From contig NZ_JACOPN010000002.1 in NCBI RefSeq assembly GCF_014287875.1, positions 124,001 through 188,000 of the forward strand: a stretch of DNA of 64,000 bases, in the 5' to 3' direction. Shown here piece by piece: positions 49,770 through 59,985 of the stretch (position 1 is its first letter; each line of letters starts with the position of its first letter). Made by a program: the position numbers and the translations under genes. This stretch comes from Flintibacter faecis (GTDB lineage: Bacteria; Bacillota; Clostridia; Oscillospirales; Oscillospiraceae). The notes below the pieces were generated by a model. It did not search any database, was not told the origin of the DNA, and saw only the letters and a program-made list of their open reading frames with translations.

Positions 49770-50968
49770 CATCCCTCGCCCAAAAGCGCCACCGCTCGGT
49801 CGATCACCTGACCGGCGGCATCCTCCTTGCCCATCAGGGGCAGTTCCTCCGCCCCCTGGCGGGTGATAACGGTGAGGATGTTGGTGTCCACGCCAAAGCC
49901 TGCGCCGGACACCTTCAGGTTGTTGGCACAGATCATGTCCACCTTTTTCTTCTCCAGCTTGGCCTGGCTGTTGGCCACCATGTCCCGGGTCTCCATAGAG
50001 AAGCCGCAGATCACCTGCCCCGGGCGGCGATGCTCCCCCAGCCAGGACAGGATGTCAACGGTGCGCTTGAGGGGGATGGACAGATCCCCCTCCTTTTTCT
50101 TGATCTTATCCCCGCTGTAGTCGCAGGGGGTGTAGTCGGCCACGGCAGCGGCCTTGAAGATAAGGTCGCTCTCCTCCGCCCGGGCAGACACCGCCTCAAA
50201 CATGTCCTGGGCGGACACCACGTCCACCATCTTTACGAAGGGCACCCGTTCCAGCTGGGTGGGGCCGGAGATCAGGGTCACGTCCGCCCCCCGCTCCATG
50301 GCCCGGCGAGCGATGGCGTAGCCCATCTTGCCCGTGGAGTGGTTGGTGAGATAGCGCACCGGGTCCAGAGACTCCTGGGTGGGGCCTGCAGTGACCAGCA
50401 CCCGCTTGCCCTTCAGGTCGTGGGGAAAGGCGATCTCCCGCAGGATATACTGGAGCAGGTCCTGGGGCTCCGGCAGCTTGCCCGCCCCCACTGCTCCGCA
50501 GGCCAGGCGGCCGGAGGCGGGGGCGATGACCTCCCAGCCATAGCGGCGGAGCATGTCCAGATTATCCTGGGTCACCGGATTCTCATACATATGGGTGTTC
50601 ATAGCTGGGGCGATGAGCTTGGGACAGGTACAGGCCAGCACTGTGGTGGTGAGCATGTCGTCGGCCAGACCGTGGGCCAGCTTGGCGCACACGTTGGCGG
50701 TGGCCGGGGCGATCATCACCAGGTCGGTGCGGTCCGCCAGGGCAATGTGCTCCACCTGGTGGACAAAGTTTCGGTCAAAGGTGTCCACCATTACCTTGTT
50801 GCCCGTGAGCTGTTCAAAGGTCAAAGGGGCGATGAACTCTGTGGCATTTCGGGTCATCACCACCTCCACGCTGGCGTGGAGCTTCACCAGGGCGGAGGTC
50901 AGATAGGCGGCCTTATAGGCGGCAATGCCCCCGGTGATGCCCAACAGGACGGTCTTTCCCTTTAACAT
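49769..50968 (-). CDS. coaBC: CoaBC: phosphopantothenoylcysteine synthetase/decarboxylase
   Basis: The 399-residue bifunctional enzyme makes 4'-phosphopantetheine for coenzyme A. The N-terminal CoaC flavoprotein part (about 1-185) has GITGGIAAYKA, PAMNTHMYENP and the catalytic Cys in SGRLACGAVGAGKL. The C-terminal CoaB part has VLVTAGPTQESLDPVRYLTNHSTGKMG and KIKKKEG. ATG 50968 follows GGGAGG. With panT and coaX nearby, most of the pantothenate-to-CoA route is in this window. Confidence 0.95.
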   Translation of the reverse strand: MLKGKTVLLGITGGIAAYKAAYLTSALVKLHASVEVVMTRNATEFIAPLTFEQLTGNKVMVDTFDRNFVHQVEHIALADRTDLVMIAPATANVCAKLAHGLADDMLTTTVLACTCPKLIAPAMNTHMYENPVTQDNLDMLRRYGWEVIAPASGRLACGAVGAGKLPEPQDLLQYILREIAFPHDLKGKRVLVTAGPTQESLDPVRYLTNHSTGKMGYAIARRAMERGADVTLISGPTQLERVPFVKMVDVVSAQDMFEAVSARAEESDLIFKAAAVADYTPCDYSGDKIKKKEGDLSIPLKRTVDILSWLGEHRRPGQVICGFSMETRDMVANSQAKLEKKKVDMICANNLKVSGAGFGVDTNILTVITRQGAEELPLMGKEDAAGQVIDRAVALLGEG

Positions 50969-51116
50969 AAGCAGGTTCCTCCCAAAAAACGGGCCAAGGT
51001 TCCAAACAGACCGGCCCGCAGTGTTTTTTCCCATTATACCCGGTATTTTTCCCGGTGTAAAGCGGGGGTTTTCCACCGGGGTACGAAATTTGTGGAAAGC
51101 TTTGGGACATAAAGAA

Positions 51117-51144
51117 CAGGCGGGTCTCCGAAGAGACCCGCCTG
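51117..51144 (-). terminator. tuf terminator
   Basis: CAGGCGGGTCTC / GAGACCCGCCTG, loop of 4, then TTCTTTA on the minus strand. Confidence 0.85.
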
Positions 51145-51179
51145 AAATGCGACGATTCAGTCAGAGAGGACGGGTAAAA

Positions 51180-52382
51180 TTACTCGCCGACCTCGATGAC
51201 AACGCCGGAACCCACGGTGCGGCCACCCTCACGGATAGCGAAACGCAGGCCCTTCTCAATGGCGATGGGGGTGATCAGCTCCACCTTCATGTCGACGTTA
51301 TCGCCGGGCATGCACATCTCAGTGCCCTCGGGCAGGGAGATGATGCCGGTCACGTCGGTGGTACGGAAGTAGAACTGAGGACGATAGTTGTTGAAGAAGG
51401 GGGTGTGACGGCCGCCCTCTTCCTTGGACAGGACATAGACCTGGCCAACGAACTTGGTGTGGGGGTGAATGCTGCCGGGCTTGCACAGAACCTGGCCGCG
51501 CTCCACGTCGGTCTTAGCAACACCACGCAGCAGAGCGCCGATGTTGTCGCCGGCCTCGGCGAAGTCCAGGGTCTTGCGGAACATCTCCAGACCGGTCACG
51601 ACGGTGGACTTCTTCTCGTCGGACAGACCAACGATCTCCACGGTCTCGCCGGTCTTGACGATACCACGCTCCACACGGCCGGTAGCAACGGTACCACGGC
51701 CGGAGATGGTGAACACGTCCTCGACGGGCATCAGGAAGGGCTGGTCGTCGCTGCGGGCGGGGGTGGGGATATAGTCGTCAACGGCGTCCATCAGCTCCTT
51801 GATGCAGGCATACTCGGGAGCGTTGGGGTCGTCGGACTCGCAGGTCAGAGCGTTCAGAGCGGAACCCTTGATGATGGGCACGTCGTCGCCGGGGAACTCG
51901 TAGTTGGACAGGGTCTCGCGGACCTCCATCTCCACCAGCTCCAGCAGCTCCTCGTCGTCGACCTGATCGCACTTGTTCAGGAAGACAACGATGGCGGGCA
52001 CGCCGACCTGACGGGCCAGCAGGATGTGCTCCTTGGTCTGAGCCATGGGGCCGTCGGTGGCGGCGATGACCAGGATAGCGCCGTCCATCTGAGCAGCGCC
52101 GGTGATCATGTTCTTGATATAGTCGGCGTGGCCCGGGCAGTCAACGTGAGCATAGTGACGCTTGTCGGTCTCATACTCAACGTGGGCGGTGTTGATGGTG
52201 ATACCACGCTCGCGCTCCTCGGGAGCCTTGTCGATGCTGGAGTAGTCCTCGTACTGGGCCTGACCCTTCAGAGCCAGATACTTGGTGATGGCGGCGGTCA
52301 GAGTGGTCTTGCCGTGGTCGACGTGACCGATGGTGCCGATGTTAACATGGGGCTTGGTGCGCTCGAATTTAGCCTTAGCCAT
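51180..52382 (-). CDS. tuf: Elongation factor Tu
   Basis: The 400-residue GTPase brings aminoacyl-tRNA to the ribosome. G1 GHVDHGKT, G2 RGITIN, G3 DCPGHADY, G4 NKCD and the three-domain layout are complete. It is the last gene of the str operon, with an additional promoter in the fusA-tuf gap. An AAGGAGG site precedes ATG 52382. Confidence 0.98.
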   Translation of the reverse strand: MAKAKFERTKPHVNIGTIGHVDHGKTTLTAAITKYLALKGQAQYEDYSSIDKAPEERERGITINTAHVEYETDKRHYAHVDCPGHADYIKNMITGAAQMDGAILVIAATDGPMAQTKEHILLARQVGVPAIVVFLNKCDQVDDEELLELVEMEVRETLSNYEFPGDDVPIIKGSALNALTCESDDPNAPEYACIKELMDAVDDYIPTPARSDDQPFLMPVEDVFTISGRGTVATGRVERGIVKTGETVEIVGLSDEKKSTVVTGLEMFRKTLDFAEAGDNIGALLRGVAKTDVERGQVLCKPGSIHPHTKFVGQVYVLSKEEGGRHTPFFNNYRPQFYFRTTDVTGIISLPEGTEMCMPGDNVDMKVELITPIAIEKGLRFAIREGGRTVGSGVVIEVGE

Positions 52383-52445
52383 TGGAATTTCCTCCTTATG
52401 ATGCAGATATAATATGGTATGCGGGGCTGCACTTATATCAGGAAT

Positions 52446-52474
52446 ATTTTATCCTATTCCGTTCACAAATGCAA
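52446..52474 (-). promoter_or_regulatory. Internal tuf promoter
   Basis: TTGCAT (52474-52469), 17 bp, TAAAAT (52451-52446) in the fusA-tuf spacer. It would allow extra tuf transcription, as needed for its high level. Confidence 0.6.
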
Positions 52475-52516
52475 CCCCATTTTCCAGAATTCAGCGGCCG
52501 GATGTCCGGTCGGCAA

Positions 52517-54622
52517 TTACTCCTGGTTGCGGCCGCGCTCGGCAATGATCTTGTCGGCGATGCTCTTGGGGATCTCCACATAGCTGTGGGGCTCCATGGA
52601 GTACTGGCCGCGGCCCTGGGTGCTGGAACGCAGGTCGGTAGCATAACCGAACATGTTGGCCAGGGGGACCAGGGCATCGATCTGGGTGGCACCGGGACGG
52701 CTCTCCTGACCCTGGATCTGACCACGACGGCTGTTCAGGTCGCCGATGACAGTACCCAGGTAATCGTCGGGAGCGATCACGTCCACCTTCATGATGGGCT
52801 CCAGCAGCACGGGGCTGGCCTTGCGGCAGGCCTCCTTAAAGGCCATGGAACCGGCGATCTTAAAGGCCATCTCAGAGGAGTCGACCTCGTGATAAGATCC
52901 ATCATACAGGGTGACCTTCACGTCCACCACGGGGTAGCCGGCCAGAACACCGGCCTGCATGGCTCCCTGGATACCGGCGTCAACAGCAGGGATATACTCC
53001 TTGGGGATGGCACCGCCCACGATGGCGTTGACGAACTCATAGCCCTTGCCGGACTCGTTGGGCTCCACACGGATCTTAACGTGACCGTACTGGCCCTTAC
53101 CGCCGGACTGACGGGCATACTTGGTGTCCTGCTCCACGGACTTCTTGATGGTCTCCTTATAGGCGACCTGGGGAGCGCCCACGTTGGCCTCCACCTTGTA
53201 CTCGCGGAGCAGACGGTCCACGATGATCTCCAGGTGGAGCTCGCCCATGCCGGCGATGATGGTCTGACCGGTCTCCTCGTCGGTGTAGGTCTTAAAGGTG
53301 GGGTCCTCCTCGGCCAGCTTCATCAGGGCGATGCCCATCTTCTCCTGGCCGGCCTTGGTCTTGGGCTCGATGGCCACGCGGATAACGGGCTCGGGGAACT
53401 CCATGGACTCCAGAATGATGGGGTGCTTCTCATCACACAGGGTGTCGCCGGTGGTGGAGTTCTTCAGGCCGATGACGGCGCAGATATCGCCGGAGTAGCA
53501 GCACTCGATATCCTCGCGGTGGTTGGCGTGCATCTGCAGAATGCGGCCGATGCGCTCCTTCTGCTTCTTGGTGGAGTTCAGAACGGTGGTGCCGGTGTTC
53601 AGCACGCCGGAGTAAACACGCACGAAGGACAGACGGCCAACAAAGGGATCGGTGGCGATCTTGAAGGCCAGAGCGGAGAAGGGGGCCTCGTCAGAAGCGG
53701 GACGCTCGTCCTCCTCGTCGGTATCGGGGTTCACGCCCTGGATCGCGGGAATGTCCACGGGGGAGGGCATGTAGTCCACGATGGCATCCAGCAGCTTCTG
53801 AACGCCCTTGTTCTTGTAGGAGGTACCGCAGGTCACGGGGACCAGCAGGTTGTCGATGGTACCCTTACGCAGGGCCTTGCGGATCATCTCCTGGGGAACA
53901 GGCTGCTCGTCCAGGACCAGCATCATGATCTCCTCGTCCAGGTCGGCGCAGGCGTCCAGCAGCTTGGTGCGGTACTCCTGAGCCAGCTCCATCATATCCT
54001 CGGGGATGGGCTCCACACGCATGTCCTTGCCCAGCTCGTCGTAATAGATGTCGGCATCCATCTCCACCAGGTCGATGATACCCTTAAAGGTCTCCTCACT
54101 GCCGATGGGCAGCTGGATGGGGATGGCATTGCACTTGAGACGATCGTGGATCATATTCAGAACGTTAAAGAAGTCAGCGCCCATGATGTCCATCTTGTTG
54201 ACGTAGATCATGCGGGGGACCTTATAGTGGTCGGCCTGACGCCAAACGGTCTCAGACTGGGGCTCCACGCCGCCCTTGGCGCACATGACGGTCACAGAGC
54301 CGTCCAGTACGCGCAGGGAGCGCTCCACCTCTACGGTGAAGTCCACGTGGCCCGGGGTGTCGATGATGTTGATACGGGTCTGGGGGAACTGATCCTTGGT
54401 TCCCTTCCAATAACAGGTGGTGGCGGCGGAGGTGATGGTGATACCACGCTCCTGCTCCTGAGCCATCCAGTCCATGGTGGCGGTACCCTCGTGGGTCTCG
54501 CCGATTTTGTAGTTGACGCCGGTATAATACAGAATACGCTCGGTGGTGGTAGTCTTGCCCGCGTCAATGTGGGCCATGATGCCAATGTTCCGAGTATTCT
54601 CCAGAGAAACTTTTCTAGGCAT
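52517..54622 (-). CDS. fusA: Elongation factor G
   Basis: The 701-residue translocase has G1 [10 protein letters not shown]2 RGITITSA, G3 DTPGHVDF, G4 NKMD and five domains of standard length. It lies 15 bp after rpsG in the str operon. Confidence 0.98.
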   Translation of the reverse strand: MPRKVSLENTRNIGIMAHIDAGKTTTTERILYYTGVNYKIGETHEGTATMDWMAQEQERGITITSAATTCYWKGTKDQFPQTRINIIDTPGHVDFTVEVERSLRVLDGSVTVMCAKGGVEPQSETVWRQADHYKVPRMIYVNKMDIMGADFFNVLNMIHDRLKCNAIPIQLPIGSEETFKGIIDLVEMDADIYYDELGKDMRVEPIPEDMMELAQEYRTKLLDACADLDEEIMMLVLDEQPVPQEMIRKALRKGTIDNLLVPVTCGTSYKNKGVQKLLDAIVDYMPSPVDIPAIQGVNPDTDEEDERPASDEAPFSALAFKIATDPFVGRLSFVRVYSGVLNTGTTVLNSTKKQKERIGRILQMHANHREDIECCYSGDICAVIGLKNSTTGDTLCDEKHPIILESMEFPEPVIRVAIEPKTKAGQEKMGIALMKLAEEDPTFKTYTDEETGQTIIAGMGELHLEIIVDRLLREYKVEANVGAPQVAYKETIKKSVEQDTKYARQSGGKGQYGHVKIRVEPNESGKGYEFVNAIVGGAIPKEYIPAVDAGIQGAMQAGVLAGYPVVDVKVTLYDGSYHEVDSSEMAFKIAGSMAFKEACRKASPVLLEPIMKVDVIAPDDYLGTVIGDLNSRRGQIQGQESRPGATQIDALVPLANMFGYATDLRSSTQGRGQYSMEPHSYVEIPKSIADKIIAERGRNQE

Positions 54623-54637
54623 ACTTTGACTCCTTTA

Positions 54638-55108
54638 TTACCAGCGGTAGTGGGCGAAGGCCTTGTTGGACTCGGCCATCTTGTGAGTATCCTCGCGCTT
54701 CTTCACGGCGGAACCGGTGTTGTTGGCGGCGTCCATGATCTCGCCGGCCAGACGCTCCTTCATGGTCTTCTCGCCACGGGCGCGGGCATAAGTGGTCAGC
54801 CAACGCAGACCCAGGGTCTGCCGCCGCTCGGGGCGAACCTCGATAGGCACCTGGTAGGTGGCACCGCCCACACGGCGGGCCTTGACCTCCAGGGAGGGCA
54901 TGATGTTCTCCAGAGCCTGGGTGTAGACCTCCATGGGCTCCTTATCGGTCTTCTCCTTGATGATATCGAAGGCGCCGTAGACCACCTTCTGGGCCACACC
55001 CTTCTTGCCATCCAGCATGATGCTGTTGGTAAGCTTGGTAACCAGGACGGAGTTGTAAAGCGGATCGGGCAGAACCTCCCGCTTGGGCACATTTCCTCTT
55101 CTGGGCAC
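54638..55108 (-). CDS. rpsG: 30S ribosomal protein S7
   Basis: The 156-residue protein begins (M)[19 protein letters not shown] and matches S7 over its length ([41 protein letters not shown]). S7 nucleates the 30S head. The start is GTG 55108 with AAGGAGGG 7 bp upstream; the ATG at 55126 overlaps that site. A 213 bp highly structured spacer separates it from rpsL. Confidence 0.97.
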   Translation of the reverse strand: MPRRGNVPKREVLPDPLYNSVLVTKLTNSIMLDGKKGVAQKVVYGAFDIIKEKTDKEPMEVYTQALENIMPSLEVKARRVGGATYQVPIEVRPERRQTLGLRWLTTYARARGEKTMKERLAGEIMDAANNTGSAVKKREDTHKMAESNKAFAHYRW

Positions 55109-55149
55109 TTTGCTTCCCTCCTTCATATAAAAATGATTTCATAGGTACT

Positions 55150-55306
55150 CAAACTGTGTCTCACAGTCCGTGTAATGCCTGTCCGAGGTCTGCCCTATAT
55201 ATAGGGAAACGCTCGGCAAGGCGATTGCCTTGCGCGGTAGCGCACAATGCAAATTCAGGTCAAGTCAATTAAGACTTGAGGGGTGAAAACGGGCTATGCC
55301 GTTTTC
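55150..55306 (-). other. Structured rpsL-rpsG intercistronic region
   Basis: Five perfect inverted repeats in 157 bp: CTGTG/CACAG (55154-55166), the palindrome CCCTATATATAGGG (55193-55206), GCAAGGC/GCCTTGC (55216-55233), TCAAGTC/GACTTGA (55260-55279) and GAAAACGG/CCGTTTTC (55285-55306). No gene. This could be an S7 autoregulatory leader or a small inserted element. Confidence 0.6.
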
Positions 55307-55321
55307 CTGACCGGAAGCGTC

Positions 55322-55744
55322 TTACTTCTTGCCGGCCTTGGGACGCTTGGCACCGTACTTGGAACGAGCCTGCATACGGCCATTCACGCCCTGGGCATCC
55401 AGAGTGCCGCGGATGATGTGGTAACGCACACCGGGAAGGTCCTTGACACGGCCGCCGCGGATCATGACCACGGAGTGCTCCTGCAGGTTGTGGCCGACAC
55501 CGGGGATATAGGCGGTGACCTCATAGCCGTTGGTCAGACGCACACGGGCGATCTTACGCAGAGCGGAGTTCGGCTTCTTAGGAGTGGAAGTACGAACGGC
55601 GGTGCACACGCCTCTCTTCTGAGGAGAAGGCAGGTCGGTGGACTTGTTCTTCAGGGTGTTCAGACCGTGCTGAAGGGCGGGAGAGGTGGACTTGTAAGTC
55701 GCCTGGCTGCGGCCCTTGCGAACCAGCTGATTAAAAGTAGGCAT
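55322..55744 (-). CDS. rpsL: 30S ribosomal protein S12
   Basis: The 140-residue decoding-centre protein has [17 protein letters not shown] and the [29 protein letters not shown] loop. The lysine and proline positions linked to streptomycin resistance are wild type. The start [11 protein letters not shown] at 55744 follows GGAAAGGAGG. Confidence 0.98.
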   Translation of the reverse strand: MPTFNQLVRKGRSQATYKSTSPALQHGLNTLKNKSTDLPSPQKRGVCTAVRTSTPKKPNSALRKIARVRLTNGYEVTAYIPGVGHNLQEHSVVMIRGGRVKDLPGVRYHIIRGTLDAQGVNGRMQARSKYGAKRPKAGKK

Positions 55745-55847
55745 GGTTTTCCTCCTTTCCAAAAATCTGCCCCGCTTGGGGGCATGTAATATATTTTAAC
55801 AGAAAAGGCAAGCCTTATTCCATTAAAACCAAATGAATTCGCGCAGA

Positions 55848-56090
55848 TCACCGCACCAGGGCGGCGGCGGCGCTTTTCACGGCGATGCCGCAGGCGGCTC
55901 CCAGGTCGGCCATGGAGATATCGTTCTCCACCGGGACCTGTCCCTCCTGGGCCAGCCGGGCCAGGGGTTCTACCACGCGGGGGTCTGCATCACAGGCCAG
56001 GAACACTTTGCAGGCGCGGCCGTCGTTCAGCGCACGGCGGACCTGCTTTGCACCCACGACCTTGTCGACGCTGCTCAGTTCAGATACCAT
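55848..56090 (-). CDS. L7Ae/L30e-family ribosomal protein (YbxF-like)
   Basis: The 80-residue protein has the L7Ae-type fold (VVGAKQVRRALNDGRACKVFLACDADPRVVEPL). YbxF relatives bind kink-turn RNA and usually sit between rpoC and rpsL. Here it is the first gene behind the promoter, with no rpoC upstream. It is co-transcribed with rpsL after a 103 bp gap. Confidence 0.88.
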   Translation of the reverse strand: MVSELSSVDKVVGAKQVRRALNDGRACKVFLACDADPRVVEPLARLAQEGQVPVENDISMADLGAACGIAVKSAAAALVR

Positions 56091-56174
56091 TTCGGTGCCC
56101 TCCTCTCCCCCGGCAAAGGCAGGGGGCGTTTCATTGGGAGAAAGGGCGCAAAACCCCTATCACCGCAATTTCAG

Positions 56175-56203
56175 ATTATAACAGACCGTCAAGCCCCCGT
56201 CAA
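56175..56203 (-). promoter_or_regulatory. str operon promoter
   Basis: TTGACG (56203-56198), 17 bp, TATAAT (56180-56175), about 85 bp before the L7Ae-like gene. A second TTGACG lies in the spacer. The rest of 56204-56360 shows no further feature. Confidence 0.8.
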
Positions 56204-56376
56204 GCTTAAATCCACAAGAATTCCACAAAGTTTTCCACCAGTTCCCTCCGGTTTTCGTAGAAAACAGGAAACCGCCCTGTTTTCTCCCCTTTCAAGGCTG
56301 CTCTTTCAGTCTATCGCGCATAGTGTACGCCCCGCCGGGGCATACTTTTCTCCAGATATGAGAGGAGGCGATGAGC

Positions 56377-56559
56377 ATGACCGCTCACGTAAATGATGCC
56401 TGCATCGGCTGCGGACTGTGTACCGGGGTATGCCCCGGCATTTTCATCATGACAGAGGAGGGGGTGGCCGCCGCCAGGGACGAGATCTTCCCCGAGCAGG
56501 AGGCCCAGGTCCGCCAGGCGGCGGAGGACTGCCCTGTCAACGCCATTGAGGTGCGCTGA
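56377..56559 (+). CDS. [4Fe-4S] ferredoxin
   Basis: The 60-residue protein has C9-x2-C12-x2-C15 and a distant EDCPVNAI cysteine, the ligand set of a single [4Fe-4S] cluster, plus C19, which in similar ferredoxins forms a disulfide. It carries low-potential electrons. ATG 56377 is preferred, with AGGAGG 8 bp upstream; ATG 56371 is only 2 bp from it. It is monocistronic with a terminator at 56572-56622. Confidence 0.92.
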   Translation: MTAHVNDACIGCGLCTGVCPGIFIMTEEGVAAARDEIFPEQEAQVRQAAEDCPVNAIEVR

Positions 56560-56571
56560 ACAGACAGGGTG

Positions 56572-56622
56572 CGGCCCGCAGAGCTGCTGAAAGCAACTCT
56601 GCGGGCCTGTACGTTTTTTAAA
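56572..56622 (+). terminator. Ferredoxin terminator
   Basis: GCCCGCAGAG..TGCT / AGCA..CTCTGCGGGC stem followed, 7 nt on, by TTTTTT. Confidence 0.8.
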
Positions 56623-56633
56623 AGCTTAATGCT

Positions 56634-57281
56634 TTAATTGTGCTCCTTCTCACCCTCCGGCATGGGCAGCTTGGCGGGGTCCAGGCCCATGGCGTACAGG
56701 ATCACGTCGGCACAGTGGTCCACGCCGATGTCGGCGCTGTCCAGGGACAGGTGATAGTTCTGGGACACGCCCCAGTCCCGGCCCGTGTAGTGCTTATAGT
56801 TCACCCGGCGCTTTTTGTCCTTGTCCTGAAGCCGCTGCTCCGGGCTGCGCTCCGACTCGCCGTACAGGCGGACGATGCGGTCTGCCCGGTAGGCCATGGG
56901 GGCATGGACAAAGACGTTGAACACGTCCTTCCGCTCCCGCAGAATATAGTCGGCGCAGCGGCCGACAATGACGCATCCGCCCTCCTCTGCCAGCTTCAGG
57001 ATGACCTCCCGCTGCATACACCACAGAAAGTCAGAGGCGGACATGCCGTTCATCACTCCAGGCATTCCCTGTCCCGCCAGGGCATAGGACAGCAGGCTCT
57101 TGCCCACGGAGAACTCCCCCCGCTCCTCGATGAACCGGGGGTCAAAGCCGGTCTTTTCCGCCACGGCCTTGACCAGCTCCTTGTCGTAATATTTCCAGCC
57201 CAGGCGCTTGGCCAGGGCCTTGCCCACGCTGCGTCCGCCGCTTCCAAACTCACGGCTGACGGTGATGATCCGTTTTTCCAT
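56634..57281 (-). CDS. Cytidylate kinase-like family protein
   Basis: The 215-residue P-loop protein has ITVSREFGSGGRSVGKALAKRLGWKYYDKEL, a glycine-rich loop without the classical GKS order, and CVIVGRCADYILRE. This is the Cmk-like family, common in Clostridia and separate from true cytidylate kinase; the substrate is unproven. It is monocistronic. Confidence 0.85.
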   Translation of the reverse strand: MEKRIITVSREFGSGGRSVGKALAKRLGWKYYDKELVKAVAEKTGFDPRFIEERGEFSVGKSLLSYALAGQGMPGVMNGMSASDFLWCMQREVILKLAEEGGCVIVGRCADYILRERKDVFNVFVHAPMAYRADRIVRLYGESERSPEQRLQDKDKKRRVNYKHYTGRDWGVSQNYHLSLDSADIGVDHCADVILYAMGLDPAKLPMPEGEKEHN

Positions 57282-57452
57282 AAGAGTTCCTCCTTCGTCC
57301 AGCCCGTGCCCCGTCCCAAAGGGTCCACGGGTGGGCGGCCATTGTTTCCAAGGTGATTATACCACAGGTTCAGGAAAAATGGTATGCCTTTCTGCGTCAA
57401 AAAAACGCGCGGGCCCCAGCATTGAGGTCCGCGCGTCTGACATATACATGGT

Positions 57453-58886
57453 TTATCTGCCTTCTGCATTGCCCAGCAGATCTACGATCTGCGCCCCGGC
57501 GGGGGGCTGAGTGCTGGGCTTCTGGCTGGTAGCCTGATAAGTGCCGTCCATGGTCATGGTCAGCTTGACCAGGCTGCCCTCGCCGTCATCCACGGTGAAA
57601 GCCATGTTGGCGTTCATAGTCTTGTCCTTCATGCCCACAGCCATGGTCATAGCGCCCATGCCGTCCAGGTCGGCCTTCATATCCATGGCATAGCCGGTGA
57701 CCTTGCTGCCGCTGTAGTTCAGAGTAAACTTCACGGTGGCCCCGTCCTCGGTCATGGTACTCACATAGTCGGAGCCGGACTTTGTAAAGGAGCTGTCGGC
57801 CAGCAGGCCGTTCAGCTGGCGAAGGGTGTCTGCGGTGGTGCCGTTCACGCTGGTAACAGGGGCGCTCTTCAGAATGTCAGCCAGAGTCTGCTGGAAGCCC
57901 TGCTCGGTGCTGGCGGCACTGAGCTGCACCAGGGCGGCATAATTCATGCCGGTGGTGTCGCTCATCTGGTCAAACATGCTCTTCAGGTCCATCTTATACC
58001 AGGCCTGGTCGGGGGTGCCGGTGAGGCTGCTGAGTCCGGTCATGTTCATATAGAACACACCGCCGGTCACATCGCCCCGCAGGTCCACATTTACATTCAG
58101 GGGCAGCTTGACATCGGTGCCGCCCAGGACGGCCTGGGTCACATCCTGTCCGTTCATGGCAACCTTGGCATCGACGGTCATACCCGTTTGGAACTGCATG
58201 GCGCTCTGACCCTGCTGGAGCATGGTATAGTCGCCCTTCAGGGTGGCATCCACCTTCACAGGGCCCATGTCCTCGTTCTTGGAATCCACGTCCAGCACGG
58301 CGCTGTAGCTGCCGGTGACCTTCTGGTCCTGCTGGGCAAAGGACTTGGCGTAGGCCATGTACTCGTCCATGCGCTGATAGGTGGCCTGGTTATTTGTCAA
58401 AATGGCATCCACGTCGTCGATGATGACGGCCTTCTGGTCGGCGTCCCAGCCAACTTTATAGCCCAGGGCATCGGCCACCAGGCCGAAGGGGACATAGGTG
58501 CTGCTGGTGGATGCGTCGATGTAGGGGGCCACGTCGGTGGTGATGGTGGTGGTCTTACCGTCCTTCGTCAGGGCGATGGAAGGGGAACCGATGACCAGCT
58601 TCACGGTCACGCCATCCTTGGAGGCAGTGACGGAGCGCTGGGCATCGTTCCACTGGATATCCTTGAATCCCAGCCGGTCAAACACAGTGGCCATGGGCAG
58701 ATAGGACCGGCTGTCCCGGATCTGGGGCACGGCATCGGTAAAGGTGACATACTGATCGTTGGCCAGCACATAGAAGTCCCCCTGCCTGGCGGGGACGGGG
58801 GCATCCGCCTTCACGGCGAAGGTGGGGACGCAGACGGCGGCGGTCATCAGCGCCGTGCACAGGGCGGTGCGAAATACATGCTTCAT
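57453..58886 (-). CDS. Secreted copper-amine-oxidase-N domain protein
   Basis: The 477-residue protein has a signal peptide (about 1-30), then a copper amine oxidase N-terminal-like domain (about 45-155: RDSRSYLPMATVFDRLGFKDIQWNDAQRSVTA, STYVPFGLVADALGYKVGWDADQKAVII), a surface-attachment fold frequent in Firmicutes. The rest is a beta-rich lipoprotein-like domain (DATLKGDYTM, VKFTLNYSGSKVTGYAMDMKADL) of unknown role, with no oxidase domain. ATG 58886 follows AAAGGAG. Confidence 0.82.
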   Translation of the reverse strand: MKHVFRTALCTALMTAAVCVPTFAVKADAPVPARQGDFYVLANDQYVTFTDAVPQIRDSRSYLPMATVFDRLGFKDIQWNDAQRSVTASKDGVTVKLVIGSPSIALTKDGKTTTITTDVAPYIDASTSSTYVPFGLVADALGYKVGWDADQKAVIIDDVDAILTNNQATYQRMDEYMAYAKSFAQQDQKVTGSYSAVLDVDSKNEDMGPVKVDATLKGDYTMLQQGQSAMQFQTGMTVDAKVAMNGQDVTQAVLGGTDVKLPLNVNVDLRGDVTGGVFYMNMTGLSSLTGTPDQAWYKMDLKSMFDQMSDTTGMNYAALVQLSAASTEQGFQQTLADILKSAPVTSVNGTTADTLRQLNGLLADSSFTKSGSDYVSTMTEDGATVKFTLNYSGSKVTGYAMDMKADLDGMGAMTMAVGMKDKTMNANMAFTVDDGEGSLVKLTMTMDGTYQATSQKPSTQPPAGAQIVDLLGNAEGR

Positions 58887-58914
58887 GCAAAACACTCCTT
58901 TTGATTCCTTTGAT

Positions 58915-58944
58915 CATTGTGATCGTGATGTCATTGTGATCGTG
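58915..58944. repeat. Short direct repeat upstream of the copper-amine-oxidase-N gene
   Basis: CATTGTGATCGTG occurs at 58915-58927 and 58932-58944, 17 bp apart, 29-58 bp before the start codon: a possible operator. Confidence 0.4.
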
Positions 58945-58998
58945 CGTTGACGTTCTGCTAAGTAGGACAATTTTATTGTATCACAGCCGTGTGGAAAG

Positions 58999-59985
58999 TC
59001 AATGGACTTCATCCTCTTTCCAGTGATAATTGGGGAAATATTCCGAAACAAAGTCCACATCCTCCACCTGGAAGCACTTTCCGTCCAGTCCGGCCAGCGG
59101 TCCGGCATCGGTGGCGAAGTGAAACTCCAGGCGATAGGAGTACAGCGCCTGACCGTGGCGGCCATACTTTTTGTTCTCCCGCTCCCGGCCATACTTGCCG
59201 TCCCCGATCAGGGGGTGTCCGGCATGGGCGAACTGGGCCCTGATCTGGTGGGTCCGCCCGGTGATCAGGTCGCATTCCACCAGAGACAGGCCATGCTCCA
59301 CCGCCAGAGTGCGGTAGAGGGTCACCGCCGTTTTGGCCCCGGGCTGGGGCCGGTCGGTGACATAGACCTGTTTTTTCACTTCGTCCTTCAAGAGAAAACC
59401 CTCCAGCTTTCCCTTTGGGGGACTCATGCGCCCCTGGACCACGCACAGGTAATACTTGTTCAGCTCCCGGTCCTTGATCTTCTGGTTCATCACCCGCAGG
59501 GCCTCCGCCGTCTTGGCGGCGATGACGATGCCGCCGGTGTTTCGGTCGATGCGGTTGCACAGGGCGGGGGCAAAGGAGTTCTCCTTGTAAGGGGACCACT
59601 CCTTCTTCTGATAGAGATAGGCCTGGATGTGGGTGAGCAGGGTGTTCACCCGCTCGTGCTCATCGGGGTGGACCACCAGGCCGGGGCGCTTGTCCAGCAG
59701 CATGATCTGGTCGTCCTCATATAAAATGTTCAGCTTGGGCTGATACAGAGAGAGAAAGGCGTTTTCCGGGGTGGGGCGGTCAAAGAACTCGTCGTTGATA
59801 TACAGCTGGAGCTGATCGCCCACGTTCAGCCGCACATCCCGCTTGGAGCCCTTGCCGTTCACCTTCACCCGCTTCAGGCGGATGTATTTCTGAGCCAGAG
59901 GGGCAGGCAGCAGGGGCAATGTCTTGGCCAGCCAGCGGTCCAGCCGCTGCCCGGCATCGTTCTTCTGAATGGTAAACTCTTTCAT
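58999..59985 (-). CDS. RluC/RluD-type 23S rRNA pseudouridine synthase
   Basis: The 328-residue enzyme has an S4 domain (DAGQRLDRWLAKTLPLLPAPLAQKYIRLKRVKVNG) and the catalytic aspartate in NRIDRNTGGIVIAAK. LITGRTHQIRAQFAHAGHPLIGDGKYG is the family end motif. ATG 59985 follows AAGGAG; longer in-frame starts lack one. The target site is not deducible. Confidence 0.9.
   Translation of the reverse strand: MKEFTIQKNDAGQRLDRWLAKTLPLLPAPLAQKYIRLKRVKVNGKGSKRDVRLNVGDQLQLYINDEFFDRPTPENAFLSLYQPKLNILYEDDQIMLLDKRPGLVVHPDEHERVNTLLTHIQAYLYQKKEWSPYKENSFAPALCNRIDRNTGGIVIAAKTAEALRVMNQKIKDRELNKYYLCVVQGRMSPPKGKLEGFLLKDEVKKQVYVTDRPQPGAKTAVTLYRTLAVEHGLSLVECDLITGRTHQIRAQFAHAGHPLIGDGKYGRERENKKYGRHGQALYSYRLEFHFATDAGPLAGLDGKCFQVEDVDFVSEYFPNYHWKEDEVH

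Noticed and set aside
52382..55144. Open frame of about 920 codons opposite fusA and rpsG
   Set aside because: Low-complexity shadow of strongly biased codons in real ribosomal/elongation-factor genes.
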